A stretch of DNA of 17,109 nt from Clostridium sp. CAG:167. GTDB taxonomy: Bacteria > Bacillota > Clostridia > Lachnospirales > Lachnospiraceae. A program made the translations under genes and the position numbers. The notes beneath the pieces were generated by a model. It was not told the DNA's origin, ran no database searches, and saw nothing but the letters and a program-made list of their open reading frames with translations. Positions 1-10,799 of this stretch are shown in pieces. Positions within the stretch are counted from its first letter, which is position 1. Each line of letters begins with the position of its first letter. The stretch lies in the NCBI GenBank assembly GCA_000433735.1, contig HF998267.1:10118-27226 (forward strand), given 5' to 3'.

Positions 1-332
1 CCAAAAAACCCGCCGCCAAAGAGATCTCCAAATATATCTCCAAAGCTTCCGAATATATCGTCCATGTCCATGCCGCCGGAGAAACCGCCACCGCCGGCTC
101 CTCCATCAAAGGCCGCATGACCAAACTGGTCGTATTGTCTTCTCTTATCCGGATCACTGAGTACGGCATAAGCCTCGGAAGCCTCCTTGAATTTTGCCTC
201 TGCCTCTTTGTCCCCCGGATTGGTGTCTGGGTGGTACTTTTTCGCAAGAACACGGTATGCCTTCTTTAATGCTGCGGCATCCGCATTTTTGTCCACACCC
301 AGGACTTCATAATAATCTCTTTTTTCAGCCAT
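1..332 (-). CDS. dnaJ: Chaperone protein DnaJ (Hsp40), N-terminal part, cut by window edge
   Basis: DnaJ is the cytoplasmic co-chaperone that delivers unfolded substrates to DnaK and stimulates its ATPase. Only the first 110 codons lie in the window. Visible are the J-domain (about residues 5-70) with the invariant HPD motif at residues 34-36 that contacts DnaK, and the beginning of the Gly/Phe-rich linker (about 75-110, repeated GG and DIFG-type units). The cysteine-rich zinc domain and C-terminal substrate domains lie outside. The start is the ATG at 330-332, preceded by a strong GGAGGAGA ribosome binding site at 338-345. It follows dnaK by 30 nt with no terminator between them, so it is the fourth gene of the hrcA operon. 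The truncation is only the window edge; nothing suggests a broken gene. Confidence 0.97.
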   Translation of the reverse strand, partial: MAEKRDYYEVLGVDKNADAAALKKAYRVLAKKYHPDTNPGDKEAEAKFKEASEAYAVLSDPDKRRQYDQFGHAAFDGGAGGGGFSGGMDMDDIFGSFGDIFGDLFGGGFF

Positions 333-362
333 TTTTATCTCCTCCGCCCCGGAGCGAATCTA

Positions 363-2872
<2,510 letters not shown>

Positions 2873-2887
2873 TTCACAGCCACCTTT

Positions 2888-3922
2888 CTATTCTATCTTC
2901 TTTTTAAATATGTCATCCAACTGCTGCATGCAGCCCTCCAGGGTACCTACTACTTTCTCATAGTCCATTCTCTTTGGCCCCACGATGCCGATCTTGCCAT
3001 ACACGCCTTCCTTGATCTGGTATGTTGCCGTGACCACCGAACAATCCTTCATGGACTCTACCGGTGATTCCTCGCCGATGTATACCTGAATGGCATGTTC
3101 TTTGTCTTCTCCGGTCTCGTCGTTGGCCCAGGCCTCCAGCATCTGTTTTTCCTCAAATGTAGAAAGCAGTTCCGTCACCTTTTCCTTATCCGTAAGTTCC
3201 GGATATTTCAAAATATTGGTGGCACCGGAAGTATAAATCTCGGCGTTGTCTTCCTCCGCCATAACCTCGGCAACACAATCTAACACACTGCCTGCCAGAT
3301 CTCCGTACGCACCTGCCTGCTCTTTGATCTTCTGCATCATGGCCATGTTGATTTCTGTAAAATCCAGGCCGTTCAAAGCTGTGTTAATAAGGAAATTCAT
3401 CTGAGAGACAATATCCTCTGCCAACGGTTCTTCCAGATTGATAAACTTATTGTTTACATGATTGTTGTCCAACACTACCAACACCAGAAGCTGCCCGTCT
3501 ACGATCTGGTTTAACTGGATAAACTTGATCTTTTTGTGCTGATACTTCGGTTTGGTCACCATGGTGGTATAGTTGGTATTGTCTGCCAGAAGTTTAGCAA
3601 CCTGTTTCAGCAAAAGGTCGATCTTGTCGGCCTTTTCTACCAGAAGTCCTTTCATCTCTTCCACTTCGGCATTTTTGTTCTTCAGCATGGTGTCTACATA
3701 GAGGCGGTATGCCTTATCAGAAGGAATCCTTCCTGCTGATGTATGGGGCTGCAAAATGTAGCCCATCTCCTCCAGATCCGACATCTCATTCCGAATCGTT
3801 GCGGAGCTCAAATTCATATCTGCATACTTGGATACGGTTCTGGAACCTACCGGCTCCCCTGTCTCCATATAGTTCTGGATGATCGCTTCCAAAATCTTTT
3901 GCTTACGCTCATTTAATTCCAC
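2888..3922 (-). CDS. hrcA: Heat-inducible transcription repressor HrcA
   Basis: HrcA is the repressor that binds CIRCE operators and shuts off class I heat-shock genes; its activity is known to depend on GroEL in Bacillus. The protein has 344 residues, the usual length. The N-terminal winged helix occupies about residues 1-75, with the recognition region SSATIRNEMSDLEEMGY (39-55) and the HTSAGRIPSDKAYRLYVD segment (60-77), both hallmarks of the family. The remainder is the GAF-like dimerisation and regulatory domain. The start is a GTG at 3920-3922 with AAAGGAAG upstream at 3930-3937. It is the first gene after the CIRCE element at 3962-3988, so it should repress its own operon. Confidence 0.97.
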   Translation of the reverse strand: MELNERKQKILEAIIQNYMETGEPVGSRTVSKYADMNLSSATIRNEMSDLEEMGYILQPHTSAGRIPSDKAYRLYVDTMLKNKNAEVEEMKGLLVEKADKIDLLLKQVAKLLADNTNYTTMVTKPKYQHKKIKFIQLNQIVDGQLLVLVVLDNNHVNNKFINLEEPLAEDIVSQMNFLINTALNGLDFTEINMAMMQKIKEQAGAYGDLAGSVLDCVAEVMAEEDNAEIYTSGATNILKYPELTDKEKVTELLSTFEEKQMLEAWANDETGEDKEHAIQVYIGEESPVESMKDCSVVTATYQIKEGVYGKIGIVGPKRMDYEKVVGTLEGCMQQLDDIFKKKIE

Positions 3923-3961
3923 AGAATCACTTCCTTTGTCACTCCGACTTTTTTGTTATTG

Positions 3962-3988
3962 TTAGCACTCATCAACTTCGAGTGCTAA
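3962..3988. promoter_or_regulatory. CIRCE operator (HrcA binding site)
   Basis: A perfect inverted repeat TTAGCACTC, nine-base spacer, GAGTGCTAA, identical to the CIRCE consensus. It lies between the sigma-A promoter at 4004-4032 and hrcA, where bound HrcA would block initiation and where it also forms part of the 5' untranslated RNA. Only one copy is visible; none precedes dnaK. Confidence 0.98.
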
Positions 3989-4003
3989 TCTTTAACTACC
4001 ATT

Positions 4004-4032
4004 AAAATACCACCACCAAGTACAGTTGTCAA
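4004..4032 (-). promoter_or_regulatory. Sigma-A promoter of the hrcA-grpE-dnaK-dnaJ operon
   Basis: On the minus strand a perfect -35 box TTGACA (4027-4032) is followed by exactly 17 bp and a -10 box TATTTT (4004-4009). Transcription would start near 3997, so CIRCE begins about ten bases into the transcript, the typical layout for HrcA-controlled operons. Confidence 0.85.
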
Positions 4033-4067
4033 CCAGTTTTTTGAAAAAAATAAAAGTTTTTTTATTC

Positions 4068-4097
4068 TTCACATTCCCGGCAATTATCCGATATACA
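4068..4097 (+). promoter_or_regulatory. Possible promoter of the FliK-like gene
   Basis: TTCACA (4068-4073), an 18-bp spacer and TATACA (4092-4097) make a moderate sigma-A candidate. The overlapping TCCGATAT (4087-4094) matches the -10 element of flagellar sigma-28 promoters (consensus GCCGATAT) in seven of eight bases. The matching -35 element (TAAA about 15 bp upstream) is not present. Either assignment is tentative. Confidence 0.3.
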
Positions 4098-4131
4098 ACA
4101 TAGAATTGACTATTTTTACAGGAGGTGTGCG

Positions 4132-5922
4132 ATGCCAATCGTTAGTAACGGGATTCAAAACAGTACGGACAGTCCTTCTTCCTCTGTGGCCTCTTCCCAG
4201 CCAAAAGCCTACCGCACAGGCAATACAACGGTAATGCTCAGAGAGGGACAGACCTTAAAGGGTGTTGTCAGTGATGTCCACAGTGATCAGATCACGCTGG
4301 TCATGGAAGACGGTACTGCCTTTACCGGCCGTCTCCCGGATGCGGGACAGTATTCCATCGGCCAGAAAGCAGCCTTTAAGATCGTCAGTCTGGATCAGAA
4401 TACTATTTATATGAAAGCAGTCAGCACTTCCTATTTATTAGATATGGAAGATACCATCGACCAGGCGCTGGAAGAAGCCGGTCTGCCAAAGTCTGCCCGC
4501 AACAGTGATGTGGTCCGCAGTCTTTTGATGAACCAGCAGTCCATCAGCCGTGAAAACCTTTTATCTTCCATCCGTCTGTGCGCCACCTATCCGGATGCGG
4601 ATGTAAACTCAGTCATTACACTGCGCCGCCTGGGCCTGCCTCTTACGCCGGAAAATCTGGCACAGTTTGAGCAATATGAGAACAATGACCATTCTCTGTT
4701 AGATCATTTTGCCCAGATCACTGACAGTATCGGAGATCTTATGAATGCCATCGGCACCCAGGTTCCAAGGCTTTCCGGACAAACCGCCGGACAACTTTTG
4801 AACCTGGCCCTTTCTTCCTCTCTTACACCGGAGGAACAGGCGTTAAAGGAAGCACAGGCAGCCGCCTCCGAGGCACAGACTGAAGCTGCGGCCCAAGAAG
4901 GGGAGGGATCCGATGCCCCAGAAAACGCCGAAAAAGCACCGGCAAATGCGGCAGATGCCGCTCTGTCAGGAGAAACAGAAGTCTCTTCTTCTCCTTTCAG
5001 CCGCATGAAACAGATTTTTTCTTCTCTTACGGACGGTGCCTCCGCTGCCAAAGCCGCCCTTTCCGAAACCGGACTGGCAAAGGATTACAAAGTTCCTTTT
5101 ATCCATGAGCAGGTAGGATTTTCCCTTTCTCCGGAAGAACGGGAAGCCTTTCATTCCCTCCTGTCGGATCTTCCTCTTCCGGAAGAGCTGACCACTTCTC
5201 TGCAGGAAGGCACTCTCACCACCCGGGATTTTCTGACGGCTGTCCGCCAGGCCCTTCCCCGGATGAGCAGCGAGCAGGCCGCCGGTCTCCTGTCTTCCCC
5301 TGCCTTTCAGCGCCTTGTAAAAGACCAGTTTTTGTCCAACTGGACTCTCTCTCCCGAGAAACTCAAGCAGAAAGGAGCTGTGGAAGAGCTGTATCAGCAG
5401 ATTTCCAGCCAGGTAGATAAATTGTCCCATTTCAGCCAGGATGTATTTGGCAAAAACCTGTTTGAGAACCTGCAGCAGCAGACCACCCAGACCAACCAGA
5501 ATCTGAATTTCATGAAACTGTTAAACGACACTTATCAGTATGTGCAGTTACCTGTGAAATTACAACAGCAAAATGCCCATGGTGATCTGTATGTTATGAC
5601 ACGCAAAGAGTCTCTGCGCCGACACCCGGACAGCTTGAAAGCGCTTTTACATCTTGACATGGACCACCTTGGTTCACTGGATATCCATATAATAAGAGAG
5701 AACACATCCATCACCACCAAGTTTTTTGTAGACGAAAAAGACACCCTGCAGCTTCTTGAAAAAAATATCAATCTGCTGCAAGATGCCTTAAACGAACAAG
5801 GTTTTTCTTTCTCTTCCGAATTTTCCATGAAGGAAAAGGACTTTAACCTTGTGAATGACTTTATGAATGCCGAGGCTCCGGTAGGTACCATTGCCCGGTA
5901 CAACTTTGATCTGCGGGCGTGA
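4132..5922 (+). CDS. FliK-like flagellar hook-length control family protein
   Basis: The 596-residue protein has no signal peptide or membrane segment. Residues 1-30 are Ser/Thr-rich. A small beta-rich module (about 38-97) contains a GVVSDVHSDQITLVMEDG-type strand pattern. Helical segments follow, then a low-complexity Ala/Glu stretch (about 233-285) typical of FliK central linkers, then more helices. A C-terminal globular region (about 465-560) runs QLPVKL, ALLHLDMDHLGSLDIHI, a beta strand TTKFFV and a helix ending NEQGF; this is the strand-LG-strand-helix pattern of the Flg_hook domain of FliK. In motile bacteria FliK measures hook length and switches the type III export apparatus. The start ATG has AGGAGGTG at 4120-4127. 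It is divergent from hrcA, and no other flagellar gene is in the window, so the motility role is inferred from the C-terminus only. It may instead belong to an uncharacterised Lachnospiraceae family related to FliK. Confidence 0.6.
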   Translation: MPIVSNGIQNSTDSPSSSVASSQPKAYRTGNTTVMLREGQTLKGVVSDVHSDQITLVMEDGTAFTGRLPDAGQYSIGQKAAFKIVSLDQNTIYMKAVSTSYLLDMEDTIDQALEEAGLPKSARNSDVVRSLLMNQQSISRENLLSSIRLCATYPDADVNSVITLRRLGLPLTPENLAQFEQYENNDHSLLDHFAQITDSIGDLMNAIGTQVPRLSGQTAGQLLNLALSSSLTPEEQALKEAQAAASEAQTEAAAQEGEGSDAPENAEKAPANAADAALSGETEVSSSPFSRMKQIFSSLTDGASAAKAALSETGLAKDYKVPFIHEQVGFSLSPEEREAFHSLLSDLPLPEELTTSLQEGTLTTRDFLTAVRQALPRMSSEQAAGLLSSPAFQRLVKDQFLSNWTLSPEKLKQKGAVEELYQQISSQVDKLSHFSQDVFGKNLFENLQQQTTQTNQNLNFMKLLNDTYQYVQLPVKLQQQNAHGDLYVMTRKESLRRHPDSLKALLHLDMDHLGSLDIHIIRENTSITTKFFVDEKDTLQLLEKNINLLQDALNEQGFSFSSEFSMKEKDFNLVNDFMNAEAPVGTIARYNFDLRA

Positions 5923-5939
5923 TCATGCGCCCCTTTTTT
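5915..5939 (+). terminator. Intrinsic terminator overlapping two convergent stop codons
   Basis: GGGCG (5915-5919) pairs with CGCCC (5928-5932), extended by two G-U pairs, with loop ATCA, followed by C and six T residues (5934-5939). The stop codon of the plus-strand gene (5920-5922) and of the converging CotH gene (5923-5925) both lie in the hairpin. Only the plus strand has a T-run, so it should terminate the FliK-like gene only. Confidence 0.75.
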
Positions 5940-8118
5940 CTTGTCTTTTTTTGTAGAAAAATCCCAGAACTGCCGCAATGACTGCCAGGGCTACCAGGGC
6001 AAGTCCCAGCCATTTTACCCAGTCTGCCGCCCGTTTTCCTTTTACTACGGCCACATAACGGATAGAATCGCTGTCTGCTGTCACAGTCCGGTCCTGTGTC
6101 GATGACTCCAAATACTTCACCCCCTCCGGTGTATAACAATACACAGAAACCTGTGACGGATCCATACCACTACCTATCGGCAGGTACATTTTGTAACCAT
6201 CCTTTGGTTCCGATGTATCGGACATGGAATACACCACAATATCCTCATCCGAAGAAACGCCGGATGCCTTTTTGAGTTTCTGATATACTTCATTGGACGG
6301 ATCCAGTTTTTCCGCCGTTAATGACGGTGGACGGCTGTCGTTCCCGTGATTGGAATAATCTCCTATCAGGTAAATACCGGTAGCGGCGTCCGCAATGGCC
6401 AGGGTTCCGGTGCCGGTATTCCTGCTCTGCACAGCATTGCCAAGACTTTCCAGATTACATCCATAACCACTGACCGTAGCCTGCAGTCCATCTACCTGGC
6501 TGATGACGCCGGCTGACCGCAGTGCCAGGATCTTTGTAATATTCGGAAATGCAATCTTTACATCCCGCGGCTGCTCTGTGTAGTTAAGATATTCTACATT
6601 GGATGCCAGCGGCTCTGCTGCCGCCTTGAACAACTTGTCTTTTAACTTCTGTGCACTGGCGTAAAACCGTCCTGCTTCAAACACCTGACCGTCCGTCACC
6701 GTACCTCCTGTCAGAACAATCTTGGAACAATCTTTCATATACTGATGGTATTTTTTCATCAGTTCCTTGTTCTGATAGATCACCTGAAACAAAGGATAAT
6801 CTGCATAAGTAAATTTCTTCATTGTCTCTTCGCCGAATTCGCCGCCCATATCCTCTTTATACATCTGGTCAATATTCAGATTTGCCGTGGCTTCTGCGGT
6901 ACTTGGATAATAGCAGCCAAAACTCAGATCATAGTCCCATGGAAGGAGCATGGATTTTCCGTCTTTATCCACATACAGTCCGAAATTCTGCTGGGTTACG
7001 AACATGTTATCATTCTGCACCAGGAAACTGTGGGTGGCAAAATACTTAACCACTTCCTCTACGTCCATGACCTGCTCTAACTCTTTGATATATTCGTCAC
7101 TGTTGACATCGATCTTGTTCCCCTTGCTGTCCTTTCCCTGGCTTAGCAGAGTCAGCTTCTTCTGCCAGGTAAATACCCGGGGCAGTTCATTCTTTACTTT
7201 AGTCAGTGTGTCTTCGTTGTTTTCCCACAGGCCACTCTGCTCTGCCAGAACTCCTTTTGCCTGGCTCAGGCCATTTTTGTCTGTGGTAATATCTTTGCCC
7301 AGATCATATGTGCCTGCTTTGGTCAGATAGGAATCCATGTTTTCATCGTACTGCATATTGGTGTGGGTTGGCTTTACAAGATAGTCAGACAGAGCCTTCC
7401 CTCCCACACTCAGATACCGTTTCAAAATGGATTTCTGCATATTCTCGATCATGGAATACACACCGTAAAACTTACCGTTGATGTACACTTTTGCCAGTCC
7501 GTACTGGGGTGCCGGCAGTCCCATTTCATTCAGCAGTTTCAGGGCAAAATACTCCTTGAGCATACTTTTGTCAAAATAGAAATTGTTGAAACTGATTTTG
7601 TCGCAGCCATGGAAATTCTGGTCTTCTCCATACTTTTCTTTCGTGATATACTTGCCAAAATTGATGGAAAATGAAAAACGGTCATTGGCTACATTGTCGT
7701 TATAAGTGTGGTCCAAAGTATAATTTCCTTTGGTTTTTAATCCTACATAGCCATAAGTCTCATCCCCAATCTTGACAGAATCTGCCATCACAGTAGGTTT
7801 TTCGGAACCATTCTGGAACAAATAATCCAAATTGTTTTTATCCACTGTCAGAGATACCGTCTGTATGTCTTCCTTCAGGAAATAGTTCACATACTCAGCG
7901 TCTTTTGCCTTTCCCTGATATTGTTTCTGTATCTTGTAATTTTTATCCGGCTGTGTTTTGAGCATTTTTTCCGTAACCTGTCTGGCTTTTACTCCATGGG
8001 CACTGGCGGGGGGCGGGGGGGGGCCCCCCCCCCCCCCCCCTCCCCCCGCGCCACTGCCCCCTGCCATGGCTGCCAGCACACAAACGGTTACTACTCTGTG
8101 AACCCTTCTGTCTTTCAT
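5923..8118 (-). CDS. CotH kinase family protein with C-terminal membrane anchor
   Basis: CotH proteins are atypical Fam20C-like protein kinases; Bacillus CotH phosphorylates spore coat proteins CotB and CotG. This 731-residue member has a basic N-terminus and hydrophobic segment (9-20) ending in an ASA site (38-40), interrupted by poly-Gly and poly-Pro from the 8008-8047 palindrome. The CotH domain (about 85-460) shows GLKTKGNYTL (126-135), KISFNNFYFDKSMLKEY (174-190), VYINGKFYGVYSMIENM (211-227) and the metal-binding LPWDYDLSFG (392-401, Asp395 and Asp397). A transmembrane helix at about 702-721 followed by KKRQEKRG predicts an extracellular catalytic domain anchored in the membrane. GGAG at 8127-8130 precedes the ATG. 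The upstream paralogue ends 13 nt before, implying co-transcription. Substrate unknown; sporulation is not required for family membership, since clostridial CotH proteins also occur with secreted plant-polysaccharide enzymes. Confidence 0.88.
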   Translation of the reverse strand: MKDRRVHRVVTVCVLAAMAGGSGAGGGGGGGGPPPPPASAHGVKARQVTEKMLKTQPDKNYKIQKQYQGKAKDAEYVNYFLKEDIQTVSLTVDKNNLDYLFQNGSEKPTVMADSVKIGDETYGYVGLKTKGNYTLDHTYNDNVANDRFSFSINFGKYITKEKYGEDQNFHGCDKISFNNFYFDKSMLKEYFALKLLNEMGLPAPQYGLAKVYINGKFYGVYSMIENMQKSILKRYLSVGGKALSDYLVKPTHTNMQYDENMDSYLTKAGTYDLGKDITTDKNGLSQAKGVLAEQSGLWENNEDTLTKVKNELPRVFTWQKKLTLLSQGKDSKGNKIDVNSDEYIKELEQVMDVEEVVKYFATHSFLVQNDNMFVTQQNFGLYVDKDGKSMLLPWDYDLSFGCYYPSTAEATANLNIDQMYKEDMGGEFGEETMKKFTYADYPLFQVIYQNKELMKKYHQYMKDCSKIVLTGGTVTDGQVFEAGRFYASAQKLKDKLFKAAAEPLASNVEYLNYTEQPRDVKIAFPNITKILALRSAGVISQVDGLQATVSGYGCNLESLGNAVQSRNTGTGTLAIADAATGIYLIGDYSNHGNDSRPPSLTAEKLDPSNEVYQKLKKASGVSSDEDIVVYSMSDTSEPKDGYKMYLPIGSGMDPSQVSVYCYTPEGVKYLESSTQDRTVTADSDSIRYVAVVKGKRAADWVKWLGLALVALAVIAAVLGFFYKKRQEKRGA
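8008..8047. repeat. G/C homopolymer palindrome in the CotH signal-peptide region
   Basis: On the plus strand the sequence is six G, one C, nine G, 17 C, one T and six C, with almost no A or T. The flanks continue the inverted repeat: GGCACTGGCG on the left (about 8000-8009) against the complement of CGCCACTGCC on the right (about 8049-8058), with CCATGG on both sides (7994-7999 and 8064-8069). It is in frame and encodes Gly8 then Pro5. It is unlike anything else in the window and may be a sequencing or assembly artefact. Confidence 0.9.
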
Positions 8119-8131
8119 GCTAACAACTCCA

Positions 8132-10672
8132 TTATTTCTTGATTTTTACTGTCTTTTTCTGTCCCTTGTTCTTAAAGAGTTTCTTATACTTTTTCAGTTT
8201 GGAAGAAGGCACTTTGATCACCGCTTTCTTCTGAATGCCTTTCAGCGCATTTTTGCCCACTTTGGTAAGTTTTTTGGATTTTACTACCAGGGATTTCAGT
8301 TTTTTAGCCTGATAAAACGCCTTCGCACCGATGGTCTTAACGGAGGCACCGATCACCGCTTTCTTCAACTTCTTATTTTTTGCAAAGGCATTGGCCGCAA
8401 TGGCTGTAATCTGGAAAGACTGCCCTTTGATGGTAACGGTTTTTCCAATGGTAATGCTCTTTTTGTTTTTGGATGTTGGTTTTACAAGGGTTACGGTTCT
8501 CTTTGTTCCGTTAGCAGTTACTTTGTATTTCACACCTTTTACTGTATATGTTTTTCCTTTTACTGCCTGGTCTTTCTTTACGGTTGTGTTGGTATTGGTC
8601 TTGTTTTCCACCTTGGATGTGGTTGCCAGCACCAGAGTTCCCAGTTCGGAAACTTCTCCGTAATATACATTGTCGTCTTTTTTCGTGCTGACTTTCTCTG
8701 TAGAGCCATCCTTTTTATAATTGTACAGCACCAGATTTGTGTTTTTATACTTGGATGCCGTTGGCACATATACAGTGTATTTGTCTATCGGACTTCCCAC
8801 GGCTGACAGTGAATACATCTCTACCGCGTTACAGCCGGCGTCCAGCTGAACATTTGACTGTATGGTCTTATACTGTTCGCTGTCCTGTGGCAGTTTGGTC
8901 GCAGTCAGGGACGCCGCGAATCCTCCAAGGTATGTATTTACTGCAAAAATACCCGTTTTCTCGTCTACAATAGCCATCTTTCCCCTCATGGAAATAAACC
9001 GCTCCGGCTGGCCATTTCCTACGGCTGACAGATCGCATCCGGAACCGCATACTGTTGCATTGATACCGTCAACCTGGGATACTACGCCTACCGAACGCAT
9101 AGCATAAATCTTTTTGATACTTGGCAATGCCTTTTTCATATCTGCCGGCTGGCTGGCATTGATATATCTTCCGCCGGATGTAAGTGGCATGGTTGCTGCC
9201 GCCTGCAGTTTATCCTGGATCTTTTCAATACAGGAATTGATGTATCCCGGTTCTATGGTTTCCCCGGTGGAAAGTGTTCCACCCAGTGCTGCGATCTTGG
9301 AACAGTCTTTCATATATTTCTTAAACTTATTCATCAGTGACTTATTCTGATAGATCACATAGAACAATGGGTACTGGGAATATCCCTCTTCTTCATTGTA
9401 TCCAAAATCATTTCGCTCCGGATCATACATCTGGGTAATTTTAAAGTTGGCTGTCGCCGACGCTGTGGTTGGATAGAAGCATCCCATACTCAGATCGTAA
9501 TCCCATGGAAGCATCATGGATTTGCCGTTTTTATCTACATAGACAGCGAAGTTTTTCTCACCGGTAAACATATCGTCAGTCTGTACCAGGAAACTGTGGG
9601 CGGCATAATAACGTACTACCTCATCCACATCAATGACCTGATCCAACAGCTTCACATATTCGTCGCTGTTAACATCAATTTTCTTGCCGCTAAAGTCCGT
9701 TCCGTTATAAAGCTGGTTTAACTTCTTCTGCCATTTCAAAACGGTAGGTATCATTTTGGCTACATCCTGCAGCGTGTCATTGTCGTATTCCCACAAACCA
9801 CCAATGGCATTATGCAAAGCCTCACTGGCCTCATAATCACCATTTTCATTCTTTTTCAAATGCTCAGACAAGTCAAAATTGCCCTCCGCATTGATAAACT
9901 GATCCATGGCTGTGTTATACTCCATGCGGTAATACTCCGGTTTTACCAGATAATCGCTGATCTCGCTTTTGTCCACTTTTTTGTACTGCTCCAGGATGCT
10001 GGAATCCATATTCTCCACCATGAAGTACACACCGTAATACTTGTCATTGATATAAATCTTGGCAAGTCCTACCTGTGGTGTGGGGATTCCCATCTTGGAC
10101 AAAACTTTCCATGCACAGAATTCCTTCAGCATACTCTTGTCAAAATAGAAGTTATTAAAACTTACTTTGCTCAGTCCGTGGAAATTCTGGGTTGCTCCGT
10201 ACTTTTTCTTTTTGATATACTTACCAAAATTCAAAGTCAGTGAAAACCGGCTATTGCCATATGGCATATTCTCCAATGTATAACTTCCCTTAGTCTTCAA
10301 TCCTGCATAACCAATGGTCTCATCCCCGATGGTTACCTGATTGGTCATAACCTGCGGCTTATCCGAGGCGTTCTGGAACATATACATAAGGTTATTTTCA
10401 TCTATGTTGATCTTTACGGTCTGTACATCATCATCCAGGAAATATTTATTATAATCTCCATCTTTCGCATCCCCCTGCATGGACATATCCACCTTGTAGT
10501 CCTTGTCCGGTGTCGTATTCAACATATCCTCTGTGATAATCTGGGTTCCAAACTCCGGTGTTTCCGTCTCCGCTGACGCATTTTTTATCTCACCGCCTGC
10601 GGAAAGCACACCTCCCAGCATGGAAAAGCTCAGCATCACAGCCAAAATACTCTTTCCTCTCATTCTTCGCAT
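8132..10672 (-). CDS. Secreted CotH kinase family protein with leucine-rich-repeat tail
   Basis: This is an 846-residue paralogue of the downstream CotH gene. The signal peptide (MRRMRGK, hydrophobic core about 8-25, probable cleavage near NASA at 31-34) indicates export. The CotH domain (about 85-455) carries GLKTKGSYTL (124-133), KVSFNNFYFDKSMLKEF (169-185), IYINDKYYGVYFMVENM (206-222) and MLPWDYDLSMG (387-397, Asp391 and Asp393). Similarity to the neighbour continues to about residue 680. After that come a Thr/Asn linker and a strongly lysine-rich tail (about 700-846) with BspA-like LRR_5 units (AIAANAFAKNKKLKKAVIG, then TIGAKAFYQAKKLKSLVV). There is no transmembrane helix, so it is probably released or held by its cationic tail on the wall. 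AAAGGAGA at 10681-10688 supports the ATG at 10670-10672. Substrate unknown. Confidence 0.88.
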   Translation of the reverse strand: MRRMRGKSILAVMLSFSMLGGVLSAGGEIKNASAETETPEFGTQIITEDMLNTTPDKDYKVDMSMQGDAKDGDYNKYFLDDDVQTVKINIDENNLMYMFQNASDKPQVMTNQVTIGDETIGYAGLKTKGSYTLENMPYGNSRFSLTLNFGKYIKKKKYGATQNFHGLSKVSFNNFYFDKSMLKEFCAWKVLSKMGIPTPQVGLAKIYINDKYYGVYFMVENMDSSILEQYKKVDKSEISDYLVKPEYYRMEYNTAMDQFINAEGNFDLSEHLKKNENGDYEASEALHNAIGGLWEYDNDTLQDVAKMIPTVLKWQKKLNQLYNGTDFSGKKIDVNSDEYVKLLDQVIDVDEVVRYYAAHSFLVQTDDMFTGEKNFAVYVDKNGKSMMLPWDYDLSMGCFYPTTASATANFKITQMYDPERNDFGYNEEEGYSQYPLFYVIYQNKSLMNKFKKYMKDCSKIAALGGTLSTGETIEPGYINSCIEKIQDKLQAAATMPLTSGGRYINASQPADMKKALPSIKKIYAMRSVGVVSQVDGINATVCGSGCDLSAVGNGQPERFISMRGKMAIVDEKTGIFAVNTYLGGFAASLTATKLPQDSEQYKTIQSNVQLDAGCNAVEMYSLSAVGSPIDKYTVYVPTASKYKNTNLVLYNYKKDGSTEKVSTKKDDNVYYGEVSELGTLVLATTSKVENKTNTNTTVKKDQAVKGKTYTVKGVKYKVTANGTKRTVTLVKPTSKNKKSITIGKTVTIKGQSFQITAIAANAFAKNKKLKKAVIGASVKTIGAKAFYQAKKLKSLVVKSKKLTKVGKNALKGIQKKAVIKVPSSKLKKYKKLFKNKGQKKTVKIKK

Positions 10673-10718
10673 AAATACCTTCTCCTTTCTGCGAAACCAT
10701 TATTTATAATTCTAATTC

Positions 10719-10747
10719 ATTCTATCATAAATTCTCTCTTTCGTAAA
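10719..10747 (-). promoter_or_regulatory. Probable sigma-A promoter of the CotH gene pair
   Basis: On the minus strand, TTTACG (10742-10747) and TAGAAT (10719-10724) are separated by 17 bp, with TGA before the -10 box forming an extended -10 element. This is five of six -10 matches and four of six -35 matches. It lies between the hairpin at 10800-10848 and the ribosome binding site of the first CotH gene, the expected place. Confidence 0.5.
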
Positions 10748-10799
10748 GGAAAAACGCCTATTTCCGCTATATCTGTCCTCCGTATTTTCCTCCAACGAA

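Noticed and set aside
8117..8806. A 229-codon plus-strand open frame opposite the LRR CotH gene
   Set aside because: It is antisense to a well-supported CotH gene, has Cys/Phe-rich composition typical of shadow frames, and has no recognisable motif.
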